From Paenibacillus sp. SY21-1 (GTDB taxonomy: Bacteria > Bacillota > Bacilli > Paenibacillales > Paenibacillaceae), in assembly GCF_005222705.1 (NCBI RefSeq), contig NZ_STGF01000032.1, positions 1 to 64,000 of the forward strand: 64,000 nucleotides of DNA, read 5' to 3'. A program made the translations under genes and the position numbers. The notes below the pieces were generated by a model. That model saw only the letters and a program-made list of their open reading frames with translations, was not told the DNA's origin and searched no databases. This document shows, one piece after another, positions 50,147 to 58,869 of the stretch; the first letter of the stretch is position 1, and each line of letters begins with the position of its first letter.

Positions 50147-50554
50147 ATGAGTACAATTGCAGCGGAATATGAGAGAACGGACATGGGCACGATCCAGATT
50201 GCTCCGGAAGTGATCGAGGTTATCGCGGGTCTCGCTACCATTGAGGTTAAGGGCGTGGCAGGCATGAGCGGCGGCTTTGCCGGCGGCATCGTAGAGCTTC
50301 TCGGACGCAAAAACTTGTCAAAGGGCGTTAAGGTTGAGGTAGGCCAGCGTGAGGCGGCTGTGGACGTTTCTATTATTATGGAATACGGCAACCGAATTCC
50401 GGAAGTGGCTTCCGAAATTCAGCGCAATGTCAAACGCTCCATTGAAATGATGACTGGACTTCATGTAGTTGAAGTGAACGTACATATTCATGACGTCCAT
50501 TTCAAGCCGCAAGAAAAGCCGGAAGAAGAAGATCCGACATATAGAGTGAAATAG
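50147..50554 (+). CDS. yqhY: Asp23/Gls24 envelope stress protein (YqhY)
   Basis: A 135-aa protein of the Asp23 family, linked in B. subtilis to acetyl-CoA carboxylase and lipid homeostasis. It has IQIAPEVIEVIAGLATIEVKG, GVAGMSGGFAGGI and RIPEVASEIQRNVKRSIEMMTGL in parts. The ATG at 50147 is 12 nt from GAGGAGG, a wide spacing. AmaP, the membrane anchor of Asp23 proteins, is encoded next. Confidence 0.9.
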   Translation: MSTIAAEYERTDMGTIQIAPEVIEVIAGLATIEVKGVAGMSGGFAGGIVELLGRKNLSKGVKVEVGQREAAVDVSIIMEYGNRIPEVASEIQRNVKRSIEMMTGLHVVEVNVHIHDVHFKPQEKPEEEDPTYRVK

Positions 50555-50577
50555 CTTTTGTTATAGCAATTTTGTGT

Positions 50578-50621
50578 AACCCCCTCGTGAATGGGCATGC
50601 CGCTCGGCGCAAGGGGGTTTT
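50578..50621 (+). terminator. Terminator after yqhY
   Basis: AACCCCCT pairs with AGGGGGTT, then TTTT. A second small stem with a T-run (GATAAA/TTTATC, 50640-50662) follows in tandem. Confidence 0.75.
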
Positions 50622-50678
50622 CATTCGAGAAGATAAGCGGATAAAAGCGGCTTTATCTTTTTCCGGCTTATTTTCTAC

Positions 50679-50731
50679 GCGAAACGTTAGCTTTTGCCGG
50701 GGCAGTATTTGGCGAAAGCCGTTTACGCTTG
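50679..50731 (+). repeat. Dispersed hairpin element, copy 4
   Basis: Best structured copy, 53 bases. Outer stem GCG-AAACG/CGTTT(A)CGC; inner 9-bp stem GCTTTTGCC/GGCGAAAGC with one G-U, whose bases differ from copy 2. It lies after two terminators and 10 bases before the amaP ribosome binding site. Confidence 0.88.
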
Positions 50732-50756
50732 GCATGACAAGAGGAGGCGCAGACGC

Positions 50757-51314
50757 TTGGTTAGAGTGGTGGACAAGCTGCTATTGTTCGTGTATAGCAT
50801 CGTAATCGGAAGCATATCCGTATTTTTAATCGTGCTTGGCTTTGGCGGTATGAAGAGAAATTTTTTGTATGAGCTGATAGACGATGTATACCGTTTTGAC
50901 TCTATACAATATACGCTGGCTGTTCTGGGCATTGTGCTGTTTCTTATCAGCTTGCGCTTTTTTGTCGTATCGCTGCAGCGCGGCAGCGGGGCGGCCCCTT
51001 CGATTGACCAGCGTACAGATTACGGTGATGTCCGCATTTCTATTGAAACGATTGAGAACCTGGCACTTAAGGCCGCTTCGCGCCAGCGCGGCGTGAAGGA
51101 CTTGCGCGCGCGCATTCGGGCAACTGACGCGGGGCTGGACATCGTCATTCGTTCCGTTGTTGACGGCGAAACGTCAATTCCTGCGATGACGGAGGAAATT
51201 CAGCGTGCGGTGAAGGAGCATGTGGAGGAAATCGCCGGTATTCCGGTAACGAATGTATCCGTTTATGTGGCCAATGTCATTCAGACTACAACGTTCAAGA
51301 GTCGCGTGGAATAG
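50757..51314 (+). CDS. amaP: Alkaline shock response membrane anchor AmaP
   Basis: A 185-aa protein with two N-terminal membrane segments (LLLFVYSIVIGSISVFLIVL and YTLAVLGIVLFLISL) and an Asp23-related cytosolic domain (~85-185: RISIETIENLALKAASR, PAMTEEIQRAVKEHVEEI). It tethers Asp23 proteins to the membrane. TTG 50757 is 9 nt from GAGGAGG; an upstream ATG at 50694 lies inside repeat copy 4 and is rejected. Confidence 0.87.
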   Translation: MVRVVDKLLLFVYSIVIGSISVFLIVLGFGGMKRNFLYELIDDVYRFDSIQYTLAVLGIVLFLISLRFFVVSLQRGSGAAPSIDQRTDYGDVRISIETIENLALKAASRQRGVKDLRARIRATDAGLDIVIRSVVDGETSIPAMTEEIQRAVKEHVEEIAGIPVTNVSVYVANVIQTTTFKSRVE

Positions 51315-51328
51315 AGGTGGGGTTGCCG

Positions 51329-51559
51329 ATGTGGAGGGAGTTCCTTTCCTTGTATGGAAAACGCGCGGCGGGCGCTGCGATCGGCCTGTTTTTTGGCTTG
51401 CTTTATTTGTTTGTCGGCTTTTGGGATATGCTGTTTGTCGCGCTGCTTGTCGCTGTCGGCTATTGGGTTGGCGTACAGAAGGAAATGAGCAATGGGCCGA
51501 TCGTTCCATGGCGCAAGCTTTGGGAGCTGCTGACGGATCGATTCCGGCCGTTTAAATGA
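51329..51559 (+). CDS. DUF2273 small membrane protein
   Basis: A 76-aa protein with two hydrophobic segments (AAGAAIGLFFGLLYLFVGFWD, shown here in part as GLFFGLLYLFVGFW, and MLFVALLVAVGYWVG). The DUF2273 family regularly accompanies asp23/amaP. The ATG at 51329 follows AGGTGGGG. Its stop codon is the first base of a terminator stem. Confidence 0.8.
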   Translation: MWREFLSLYGKRAAGAAIGLFFGLLYLFVGFWDMLFVALLVAVGYWVGVQKEMSNGPIVPWRKLWELLTDRFRPFK

Positions 51560-51634
51560 TCCTGTGGTCTCCTCCGTACTCCGTATTTCGGGTTGCCGCG
51601 TATCCGGGGCAGGGAAGAGATCATAGGATTTTTT
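51559..51634 (+). terminator. Terminator after the asp23-amaP group
   Basis: ATCCTGTGGTCTC (51559-51571) pairs with GAGATCATAGGAT (51617-51629) over 13 positions with two G-U, then T6. The arms are 45 bases apart, a long loop for a terminator, but the pairing is clear. Confidence 0.65.
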
Positions 51635-51780
51635 GAAATCTAGGTAGGTATAGGCAATGACATACGTAGTGTCGGCATCGATTTCTGCGCGGAACGACGG
51701 TTTAGCCGAAGGAAGATCGGCTGCAGCCGATTGCGCCGGATGAATGGACGATCGACACATCAATTGACGCGGAGGTTTGT

Positions 51781-52224
51781 ATGAAACGAAGATTAGCACG
51801 GGAAATTGCAGTATCAAGTTTATATCAGATGGAAATGAACGAAGTGTCGGCTGCTGAAGCGGTAGATATGTTGATGGAGGAGCTTTCACAAGAAAATGAA
51901 ATCGGCGCCGATCCGGCGGAAGCGGGCAGCACGGCGGAGTTTGCCCGCGAGCTGGTGGGCGGCGTTCAGGAGCACAGGCAGGCAATCGACGGAATGCTGC
52001 AGCAATACTTGACCGGTTGGCAGGTAGACCGGCTGTCTCGGGTAGACCGGCAGGTGCTGAGGCTGGCCTGTTACGAAATGGTGTTCCGCGACGATGTACC
52101 GCCCAAAGCGACAATTAATGAAGCGATCGAGCTGGCGAAGCATTTCGGCTTTGAAGAGTCCGGCAAGTTCGTGAACGGCGTGCTGGGCAAGCTGCTCAAG
52201 GAAATCGACGAATTAAAATCTTGA
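51781..52224 (+). CDS. nusB: Transcription antitermination protein NusB
   Basis: Helical 147-aa RNA-binding factor of rRNA antitermination. It has REIAVSSLYQMEMNE, FARELVGGVQEH, LSRVDRQVLRLACYEM and PPKATINEAIELAKHFG. GGAGG precedes the ATG. Starts the nusB-folD-xseA-xseB-ispA group. Confidence 0.94.
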   Translation: MKRRLAREIAVSSLYQMEMNEVSAAEAVDMLMEELSQENEIGADPAEAGSTAEFARELVGGVQEHRQAIDGMLQQYLTGWQVDRLSRVDRQVLRLACYEMVFRDDVPPKATINEAIELAKHFGFEESGKFVNGVLGKLLKEIDELKS

Positions 52225-52263
52225 TTTACTATTCATAGCGATTAGCAGAAGGAGACATGAGCG

Positions 52264-53124
52264 ATGAGCGCACAAAGAATCGAAGGTAAAAAGGTATCCG
52301 ACCAAATACGCGAGGAATTGATTGCGGAGACGAACAAGCTGAAGGAGCAAGGCGTTACTCCGGGGCTTGCGGTCGTGCTTGTCGGAGAAGATCCCGCTTC
52401 AAAGGTCTATGTCGGCGCGAAGGAGAAGGCGTGCGTGCAATTGGGCATCCATTCGGAAGTCATCAAGCTGCCTGCTGAAACGAGCGAGGAAGAGCTGCTG
52501 GCTGTCGTGGAGCGCTTGAACCAGGATGCGGCAATCAACGGTATTCTCGTCCAGCTGCCCTTGCCAAGGCACATTAATGAAAAAGCGGTAATCGATGCCA
52601 TTCTCCCGGCCAAGGATGTTGACGGCTTCCATCCGCAAAGCGTAGGCAATCTGGTTATCGGCGACGATAGTCTGCTGCCGTGCACGCCTGCCGGCGTAAT
52701 CGAGCTGATCAAACGCAGCGGCGTTGACATTGCAGGGAAGCATGCTGTCGTTATTGGACGGAGCAACATCGTCGGCAAGCCGATGGCTCTGCTGCTGCTG
52801 CGCGAGCATGCAACGGTAACAATCTGCCACTCGCGGACAGCGAACATGGAGGAAATCGCCAAGCAAGCCGATATTCTCGTCGTTGCAATCGGAAAACCGA
52901 AAGCGATCGGAAAAAGCTTCGTCAAGCCGGGAGCGATCGTGATTGACGTAGGCGTGAACCGGCTAGAGGACGGCAAGCTTGCAGGCGATGTCGATTTCGA
53001 CGATTGTCTCGATACGGCCGGCTTTATTACACCGGTACCGGGCGGAGTAGGTCCGATGACCATTACGATGCTGATGACGAACACGATTCATGCGGCAAAA
53101 CGGGCAAACGGAATCGGAGTGTGA
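52264..53124 (+). CDS. folD: Methylene-tetrahydrofolate dehydrogenase/cyclohydrolase
   Basis: Bifunctional one-carbon enzyme, 286 aa. It has GLAVVLVGEDPASKVYVGAKEK (in part SKVYVGAKEK), the catalytic Lys region, the INGILVQLPLP motif, VVIGRSNIVGKPMALLL for NADP binding, and PVPGGVGPMTI at the end. AAGGAG precedes the ATG. Confidence 0.96.
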   Translation: MSAQRIEGKKVSDQIREELIAETNKLKEQGVTPGLAVVLVGEDPASKVYVGAKEKACVQLGIHSEVIKLPAETSEEELLAVVERLNQDAAINGILVQLPLPRHINEKAVIDAILPAKDVDGFHPQSVGNLVIGDDSLLPCTPAGVIELIKRSGVDIAGKHAVVIGRSNIVGKPMALLLLREHATVTICHSRTANMEEIAKQADILVVAIGKPKAIGKSFVKPGAIVIDVGVNRLEDGKLAGDVDFDDCLDTAGFITPVPGGVGPMTITMLMTNTIHAAKRANGIGV

Positions 53125-53132
53125 CCCTGAAT

Positions 53133-54506
53133 ATGGCGGAGCAGCCTCGTATACTCACGATCAAGGATGTCAATCGCTATATTCGGATGAAAATGGATTC
53201 TGACCAGCTGCTTGGCGATGTCTGGCTGCGCGGTGAAATATCGAACTTCACCCATCATTCCAGCGGTCATATGTATTTTACGCTGAAGGACAAGGACAGC
53301 AAACTCAAAAGCGTCATGTTCGCCTCGCAAAACCAGCGTCTTCCCTTCATTCCGAAGGAGGGCGCGCGGGTTATTGCCCGAGGCAACATTTCGGTCTATG
53401 AGCGTGACGGCGCCTATCAGTTCTACGTGCAGGCTATGCAGCCGGACGGCATTGGCAGCCTTTATCTGGCTTATGAGCAGCTTAAAGCGAAGCTTGAGGC
53501 AGAGGGGCTGTTTGAAGCGGCGCGCAAACGGGCGATTCCTGCCTTTCCGCGAGCGATAGGGGTGATTACCTCCCCTACGGGCGCGGCGGTTCGCGATATT
53601 ATGATTACGCTGCAGAGAAGGTATCCCGCTGCGCGCGTCTATTTATATCCCGTTCTCGTACAAGGCGAGCAGGCGGCTCCCTCCATCGTAAAGGCCATCG
53701 AAGCAATGAATCGTTTTGGCGAGCCCGACGTATTAATTGTGGGACGCGGTGGCGGCTCCCTGGAGGAGCTTTGGGCGTTTAACGAGGAGAAGGTTGCGAG
53801 AAGCATTGCCTCTTCCGATATTCCGGTAATTAGCGCCGTCGGTCACGAAACGGACTTCACGATTGCCGATTTTGTTGCGGATTTGCGGGCAGCGACCCCG
53901 ACGGCAGCCGCCGAGCTTGCCGTGCCGCATGCCGCTGAGCTGCGCAAGCACGTGGAGCGGCAGCGGCAGCAGCTTGTGCAAGCGATTAGATATCGGGCGC
54001 AGAGCGGCGGAGAAAAGCTGCAAAGGCTGCGCCGGTCTCCGTTTTTCCTGCATCCGCGCAAATACTTGCTGGAGCAGGCTGAGCGCCTCGATCGGCTGAA
54101 CGAGCGTCTTGAGCAGCGGACGCGCATGGCTGCTGAACGGAGACGGACCAGGCTTGCCAGGCTGCAAACGTCGCTTGCCGCCCATCATCCGGGCGAGCGC
54201 GCCGCATTTGCGGTCAAGCGCGTGAACGATGCGAACCGGAGGCTGGAGCAGGCGATCCGCGCATACGTCAAGGAACGAAAAGTGAGCGTAGGCGGCTCGA
54301 TCAGGCAGCTTGACGCTTTAAGTCCGCTCAAAGTCATGTCGCGCGGATACGGGCTTGTCTACGATGAGCAGGAACGGCGTCTAATCAAGTCGATTGCCGA
54401 TGTCAAGCCAGGGGACATGGTGAAGGTGAAGGTGGCGGACGGACTAATGGATTGCAAGGTGCAATCGTTGAAGGAGGAGCGAAACGATGGAAGCAGCGGG
54501 TCATGA
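53133..54506 (+). CDS. xseA: Exonuclease VII large subunit
   Basis: Degrades single-stranded DNA with XseB; 457 aa. It has an OB-fold N-terminus (DVWLRGEISNFTHHSSGHMYF in part: GEISNFTHHSSGHMYF) and the catalytic domain with VITSPTGAAVRDI, VGRGGGSLEELWAFN and SAVGHETDFTI, then a coiled coil. The start region is weak: GGAG lies 14 nt before the ATG. It follows folD by 8 bases and overlaps xseB by 20. Confidence 0.94.
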   Translation: MAEQPRILTIKDVNRYIRMKMDSDQLLGDVWLRGEISNFTHHSSGHMYFTLKDKDSKLKSVMFASQNQRLPFIPKEGARVIARGNISVYERDGAYQFYVQAMQPDGIGSLYLAYEQLKAKLEAEGLFEAARKRAIPAFPRAIGVITSPTGAAVRDIMITLQRRYPAARVYLYPVLVQGEQAAPSIVKAIEAMNRFGEPDVLIVGRGGGSLEELWAFNEEKVARSIASSDIPVISAVGHETDFTIADFVADLRAATPTAAAELAVPHAAELRKHVERQRQQLVQAIRYRAQSGGEKLQRLRRSPFFLHPRKYLLEQAERLDRLNERLEQRTRMAAERRRTRLARLQTSLAAHHPGERAAFAVKRVNDANRRLEQAIRAYVKERKVSVGGSIRQLDALSPLKVMSRGYGLVYDEQERRLIKSIADVKPGDMVKVKVADGLMDCKVQSLKEERNDGSSGS

Positions 54507-54741
54507 ACAGCTTAGCTTTGAGCAAGCACTGGATAAGCTGGAGGCAATCGTATCCAAGCTGGAGAACGGGGATGTTCCCCTTGAGCTGGCAATTGAATTG
54601 TTTCAGGAGGGCATGCAGCTTTCCCGTCTATGCGGCGGCAAGCTGGAGCAAGTTGAGCAGAGAATCGAGCTCCTAATCGAATCGGAGCAAGGCTTTCAGA
54701 AAAAACCGTTTGCGCCGGTAAACGAGGATAAAGGGGAATAA
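54487..54741 (+). CDS. xseB: Exonuclease VII small subunit
   Basis: An 84-aa helical protein: SFEQALDKLEAIVSKLENGD, VPLELAIELFQEGMQLSRLC. AAGGAGG precedes the ATG inside xseA. Two bases separate its stop from ispA. Confidence 0.94.
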   Translation: MEAAGHEQLSFEQALDKLEAIVSKLENGDVPLELAIELFQEGMQLSRLCGGKLEQVEQRIELLIESEQGFQKKPFAPVNEDKGE

Positions 54742-54743
54742 GC

Positions 54744-55658
54744 TTGAGCGAGCAATCAGCAATTCAACAATACTTAAAGCAGTGCGCGGCCTTGATTGAG
54801 AGCGAGCTGGTGAAGTCGCTCCCTGCTGCATGGGATGTTCCCGAGCAGCTTGCTCAGTCGATGTTCTATTCGCTCGAAGCGGGCGGCAAGCGGCTTAGGC
54901 CGGCTCTCATTCTGACGGCTGCGGAAGCGGTGCGGGGAAGCAAGGCTTCTTATGACGCATCGTTGCCCGTCGCTTGCGCGGTTGAATACATTCATACGTA
55001 TTCGCTCGTGCATGATGACCTGCCGGCTATGGACGATGACGATTATCGCCGAGGAAAGCTGACGAACCATAAGGTGTTCGGGGAGGCAATGGCTATTCTG
55101 TCCGGCGATGCGCTGCTGACCCACGCCTTTTATCTGGTAGCTCAAGCGGCAAAAAATAACGGCATCAGCGCCGAGACAGCGCTTCATATCGTAGAGGATC
55201 TGGCGAAGCTGGCCGGCGCTCCCGGCATGGTGGGCGGTCAGGCGGCGGATATGCTCGGCGAGCAGGGGATTACGTCCATTGAAGAGCTGGAATATATCCA
55301 TCTGCATAAGACAAGCGATTTGATCGTTTTCTCCGTGACGGCAGGCGGACGAATCGGCGGAGCGACCGAGCGTCAGCTCGAACTGCTTGAGACGTACGGA
55401 CGAAATATCGGGCTCGCTTTTCAAATTCAAGACGATATTCTCGATTTGGTCGGGGATGAGCAGAAGCTGGGCAAAAAAACGAATAGCGACGTAGAGCAGA
55501 ATAAAGTGACCTATCCTTTTCTGATCGGGCTTAACGAGAGCAAAGCCCAAGTCGAGAGACTTACTCAAGAGGCGAAATCGGCTGTCCTGGAGGCCGGTTT
55601 TGAGAAACCGGAAAGACTGCTTGACATCGCCGACTATCTCGTTCAGCGCGATCACTAG
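54744..55658 (+). CDS. ispA: Farnesyl diphosphate synthase
   Basis: Condenses IPP with DMAPP and GPP; 304 aa. First aspartate-rich motif HDDLPAMDDDDYRRG (from ~90), second QDDILDLVGD (~230). It starts with TTG. The upstream GGGG belongs to the xseB end (AAGGGGAATAAGC). Precedes dxs, as in many Bacillales. Confidence 0.94.
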   Translation: MSEQSAIQQYLKQCAALIESELVKSLPAAWDVPEQLAQSMFYSLEAGGKRLRPALILTAAEAVRGSKASYDASLPVACAVEYIHTYSLVHDDLPAMDDDDYRRGKLTNHKVFGEAMAILSGDALLTHAFYLVAQAAKNNGISAETALHIVEDLAKLAGAPGMVGGQAADMLGEQGITSIEELEYIHLHKTSDLIVFSVTAGGRIGGATERQLELLETYGRNIGLAFQIQDDILDLVGDEQKLGKKTNSDVEQNKVTYPFLIGLNESKAQVERLTQEAKSAVLEAGFEKPERLLDIADYLVQRDH

Positions 55659-55680
55659 CGGCGGGCGCTCCCTTTTGCGT

Positions 55681-55709
55681 TTGGGAAAGACTGCCCGTTA
55701 TGCTATAAT
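55681..55709 (+). promoter_or_regulatory. Promoter of dxs
   Basis: TTGGGA (55681-55686), 17 bases, then TATAAT (55704-55709) with a TGC extension. It implies a start near 55716, which rules out a coding start at 55730 with a ribosome binding site. Confidence 0.75.
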
Positions 55710-55771
55710 AGGAAAAATGTCGATGTCTAATGGACGGCTTAACAGCTGTCTGCGAAAGCGAGGAAGGTAAT

Positions 55772-57670
55772 GTGCTGCTAGATCAGATTAACGGACCTCA
55801 AGATTTGAAAGCTCTATCAATTGCCGAACTGGAGCAATTAGCGGAGGAAATCCGTCAATTTCTAATTGAAAAGCTTTCCGTAACGGGGGGCCATCTCGCT
55901 CCTAATTTGGGCGTTGTTGAGCTGACCCTGGCTATGCATTATTTATTTAATAGTCCGCAGGATAAATTTATTTATGACGTCGGACACCAGTCCTACGTTC
56001 ACAAAATATTGACCGGCCGTAAGGACCGGTTTGATACGCTTCGCAAATATAAAGGCTTGTGCGGCTTCGTCAAACGTGCCGAAAGCGAGCATGATGTGTG
56101 GGAAGCGGGCCACAGCAGCACTTCGTTGTCTGCGGCGATGGGGATGGCGTTGGCTAGAGATTTGAAGGGCGAGCGCAATCGTGTCGTTGCCGTCATCGGC
56201 GATGGCGCTTTGACTGGCGGGATGGCGCTTGAGGCGCTTAACCACATCGGCCACGAGAAGAAAAACCTGATGGTCATTCTGAACGACAACGAAATGTCGA
56301 TCGCTCCGAACGTCGGCGCGTTGCACCATTATTTGGGCAAAATCAGAACAGATCGCCACTATCAGAAGGCGAAGGACGATTTGCAGCAGCTGCTCAACAA
56401 AATTCCCGCAATCGGCGGAAAGCTAGCGAAGACGGCGGAACGCTTCAAGGACAGCCTGAAGTATTTGCTGGTCAGCGGCATTTTGTTTGAGCAATTCGGC
56501 TTTACGTATCTAGGACCGGTTGACGGACACGATACGGAGCAATTGCTGGACATTTTGAAGCAGGCCGACCAGGTTCAGGGACCGGTGCTTGTTCATGTGC
56601 TGACGGTCAAAGGCAAGGGCTATTCGCCTGCGGAAGCGGACTCCTTCAAATGGCACGGCATTACGCCGTACAAAATCGAATCGGGCCAGGTTGTTAAAGC
56701 GGTTGGGCCTCCGGTCTATACCGATGTATTCGGCGATATGCTGATCCAGCTGGCAGACCAGGACGAGAGAATTGTAGCGGTTACCCCTGCCATGCCGGGC
56801 GGCTCAGGCCTGCTTAAATTTGCCGCCAAATATCCGGAACGGATGATCGATGTCGGCATTGCCGAGCAGCATGCGGCAACCATGTCGGCAGCGCTTGCGA
56901 TGGAAGGGCTTAAGCCGGTTTTTGCGGTTTATTCGACTTTCTTGCAGCGAGCGTACGATCAGGTTGTTCATGACATTTGCCGACAAAATCTAAACGTGAT
57001 TTTTGCGATTGACCGCGCCGGCTTCGTTGGACCTGACGGCGAAACGCATCATGGCGTCTACGATATTTCATTCCTTCGTCATGTGCCGAATCTCGTCGTC
57101 ATGATGCCTAAGGATGAGAACGAGCTGCGGCGGATGATGAGAACTGCGGCGGATTACGAGCAAGGACCGATTGCCATTCGTTATCCGCGGATTGCAGGGC
57201 TTGGAATTGAGCTCGATGCCGAGCCTGAACCGCTTCCGATCGGGAAGTGGGAGACGGTGAGGGAAGGCGATTCCGGCGTTATTCTCGCGATCGGGCCAAT
57301 GCTTCAGGTTGCCGAGGAAGCGGCTGAATTGCTGAAGCGCGAAGGCTTGAACGTCCAAATCGTCAATGCAAGGTTTATTAAGCCGCTGGATGAGCAAATG
57401 CTGCTGGCGCTCGCTTCCGAAGGGAAAAGCATGATCGTGCTGGAAGAGGGAGCGGAGCTTGGGGGCTTTGGCAGCTCGGTGCTTGAGTTTTATTCTTTGA
57501 ACGGGATTTATACGCAGCCGGTTCGCATTATCGGCATACCGGACATTTTTGTGGAGCATGGCACGATTCAGGAGCAGCGGAAGGAAGTCGGCTTGACGGC
57601 CGAGCGAGTTGCCGCTGAAATGAAAGCGATGAGGCCTCGCTTGATCAAGCGTGTAACGGGTACTCCGTAA
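55772..57670 (+). CDS. dxs: 1-Deoxy-D-xylulose-5-phosphate synthase
   Basis: First enzyme of the MEP isoprenoid pathway, thiamine-diphosphate dependent; 632 aa, the same as the B. subtilis length within one residue. It has GGHLAPNLGVVELT, GHQSYVHKILTGR, AGHSSTSLSAAMG, the TPP motif GDGALTGGMALEALNH, and later PDGETHHGVYDISF. GTG 55772 is 8 nt from GAGG. Confidence 0.93.
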   Translation: MLLDQINGPQDLKALSIAELEQLAEEIRQFLIEKLSVTGGHLAPNLGVVELTLAMHYLFNSPQDKFIYDVGHQSYVHKILTGRKDRFDTLRKYKGLCGFVKRAESEHDVWEAGHSSTSLSAAMGMALARDLKGERNRVVAVIGDGALTGGMALEALNHIGHEKKNLMVILNDNEMSIAPNVGALHHYLGKIRTDRHYQKAKDDLQQLLNKIPAIGGKLAKTAERFKDSLKYLLVSGILFEQFGFTYLGPVDGHDTEQLLDILKQADQVQGPVLVHVLTVKGKGYSPAEADSFKWHGITPYKIESGQVVKAVGPPVYTDVFGDMLIQLADQDERIVAVTPAMPGGSGLLKFAAKYPERMIDVGIAEQHAATMSAALAMEGLKPVFAVYSTFLQRAYDQVVHDICRQNLNVIFAIDRAGFVGPDGETHHGVYDISFLRHVPNLVVMMPKDENELRRMMRTAADYEQGPIAIRYPRIAGLGIELDAEPEPLPIGKWETVREGDSGVILAIGPMLQVAEEAAELLKREGLNVQIVNARFIKPLDEQMLLALASEGKSMIVLEEGAELGGFGSSVLEFYSLNGIYTQPVRIIGIPDIFVEHGTIQEQRKEVGLTAERVAAEMKAMRPRLIKRVTGTP

Positions 57671-57686
57671 TTGGTAAGGGAGAAGT

Positions 57687-58511
57687 ATGACAACAACTGC
57701 TAAAGAACGTATTGATGTGCTGCTAGTGGAACGCGGTTTTTTTGACAGCAGAGTGAAAGCGAAGGCCGCGTTGATGGCGGGGCTCGTGCTGGTCGATAAT
57801 GAGCCGGTCGACAAAAGCGGAATGAAGGTTGCGCGCTCTGCAGACATTAAGGTAAAAGGCGCTTTGCATCCTTATGTCAGCCGCGGCGGTTTAAAGCTGG
57901 AAAAAGCCGTCCGCGAATTCGGAATCGACCTGTCGGGACGCGTCATGCTCGATATCGGCGCGTCGACGGGCGGCTTTACCGATTGCGCGCTTCAGAACGG
58001 CGCTTCGTATGTCTATGCGATTGACGTCGGTTACAACCAGTTGGACTGGTCGCTGCGGCAGGATGAACGCGTGCATGTCATGGAGCGGACGAATTTCCGT
58101 TATACGCAGCCAAGTGATCTAGATGGTCCGCAGCCTACGTTCGCTACGATCGACGTTTCGTTTATTTCGCTCAAGCTGATTTTGCCCGCGCTGTCGGGGC
58201 TTCTGCTAAAGGGCTCGCATGTTGTGGCGCTCATTAAGCCGCAATTTGAGGCGGGACGCGAGAAGGTGGGCAAATCGGGTGTCGTTCGCGATGCGGCGGT
58301 TCACGAGGAGGTTCTCGCATCCGTCCTGGCTGCAGCCGGCGAATTAGGCTATGCTATGCGGGAGCTTACGTATTCTCCGATTACCGGAGGCGAAGGCAAC
58401 ATCGAATTTCTCGTATATTGGGAATGGACCGGTGATACTTCCGCGTCTCCCGTTGATGAAGCTCTCATACAGGAAATCGTAAAGGCTGCCAATTCGACGT
58501 TCAAAGCCTAG
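57687..58511 (+). CDS. tlyA: TlyA-family rRNA methyltransferase
   Basis: A 274-aa protein with an N-terminal S4 RNA-binding domain (~5-65, RIDVLLVERGFFDSRVKAK) and an FtsJ-like methyltransferase domain. The SAM motif is DIGASTGGFTDCALQNGA, followed by VSFISLKLILPAL and ALIKPQFEAGRE. GGGAG precedes the ATG. B. subtilis yqxC holds the same place; the substrate is probably rRNA ribose. Confidence 0.9.
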   Translation: MTTTAKERIDVLLVERGFFDSRVKAKAALMAGLVLVDNEPVDKSGMKVARSADIKVKGALHPYVSRGGLKLEKAVREFGIDLSGRVMLDIGASTGGFTDCALQNGASYVYAIDVGYNQLDWSLRQDERVHVMERTNFRYTQPSDLDGPQPTFATIDVSFISLKLILPALSGLLLKGSHVVALIKPQFEAGREKVGKSGVVRDAAVHEEVLASVLAAAGELGYAMRELTYSPITGGEGNIEFLVYWEWTGDTSASPVDEALIQEIVKAANSTFKA

Positions 58512-58549
58512 CCAAACTGCCGTTAAGGCTCATGTTTGCAACTATAAGG

Positions 58550-58587
58550 GATGCCCGCAGTTTTTAACTGAAGCGGCATCTTTTTTA
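58550..58587 (+). terminator. Terminator after tlyA
   Basis: GATGCC(CGC) pairs with (GC)GGCATC, with an inner CAGTT/AACTG stem, then seven T. Confidence 0.85.
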
Positions 58588-58848
58588 TATCACTTCAAGA
58601 ACTGGACGGAGTTAAGCCTGATTGACCTATCGGGAATCGCTGAATGGCCGGTATTTTTGTCATTACGGTCAGATGCTGCTCTTTCTTTATGCATCATTGT
58701 ATAATTTTGCTTGCGATAGCGGTTGCGTTTTGATAAACTGAGGTAAACCAAACAAATGTTCGCAGAAGGTGGACGAGAAGCTCCTCTACAAGCAACGAGA
58801 ATATCCACCAAGATGGAATCGTTGGTTTACAGAGTGGAGGGATGAAGC
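58588..58848. other. Intergenic stretch before the membrane-anchored protein gene
   Basis: About 260 bases. A TATAAT at 58700-58705 preceded by TG may be a promoter for the next gene, though no good -35 was found. No structured RNA or gene was recognised. Confidence 0.4.
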
Positions 58849-58869
58849 CTGAACGGCGATTGGTTCATT

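Noticed and set aside
50694..50756. Upstream start of amaP within repeat copy 4
   Set aside because: There is no ribosome binding site, while TTG 50757 has GAGGAGG at 9 bases. The upstream residues are encoded by the repeat.
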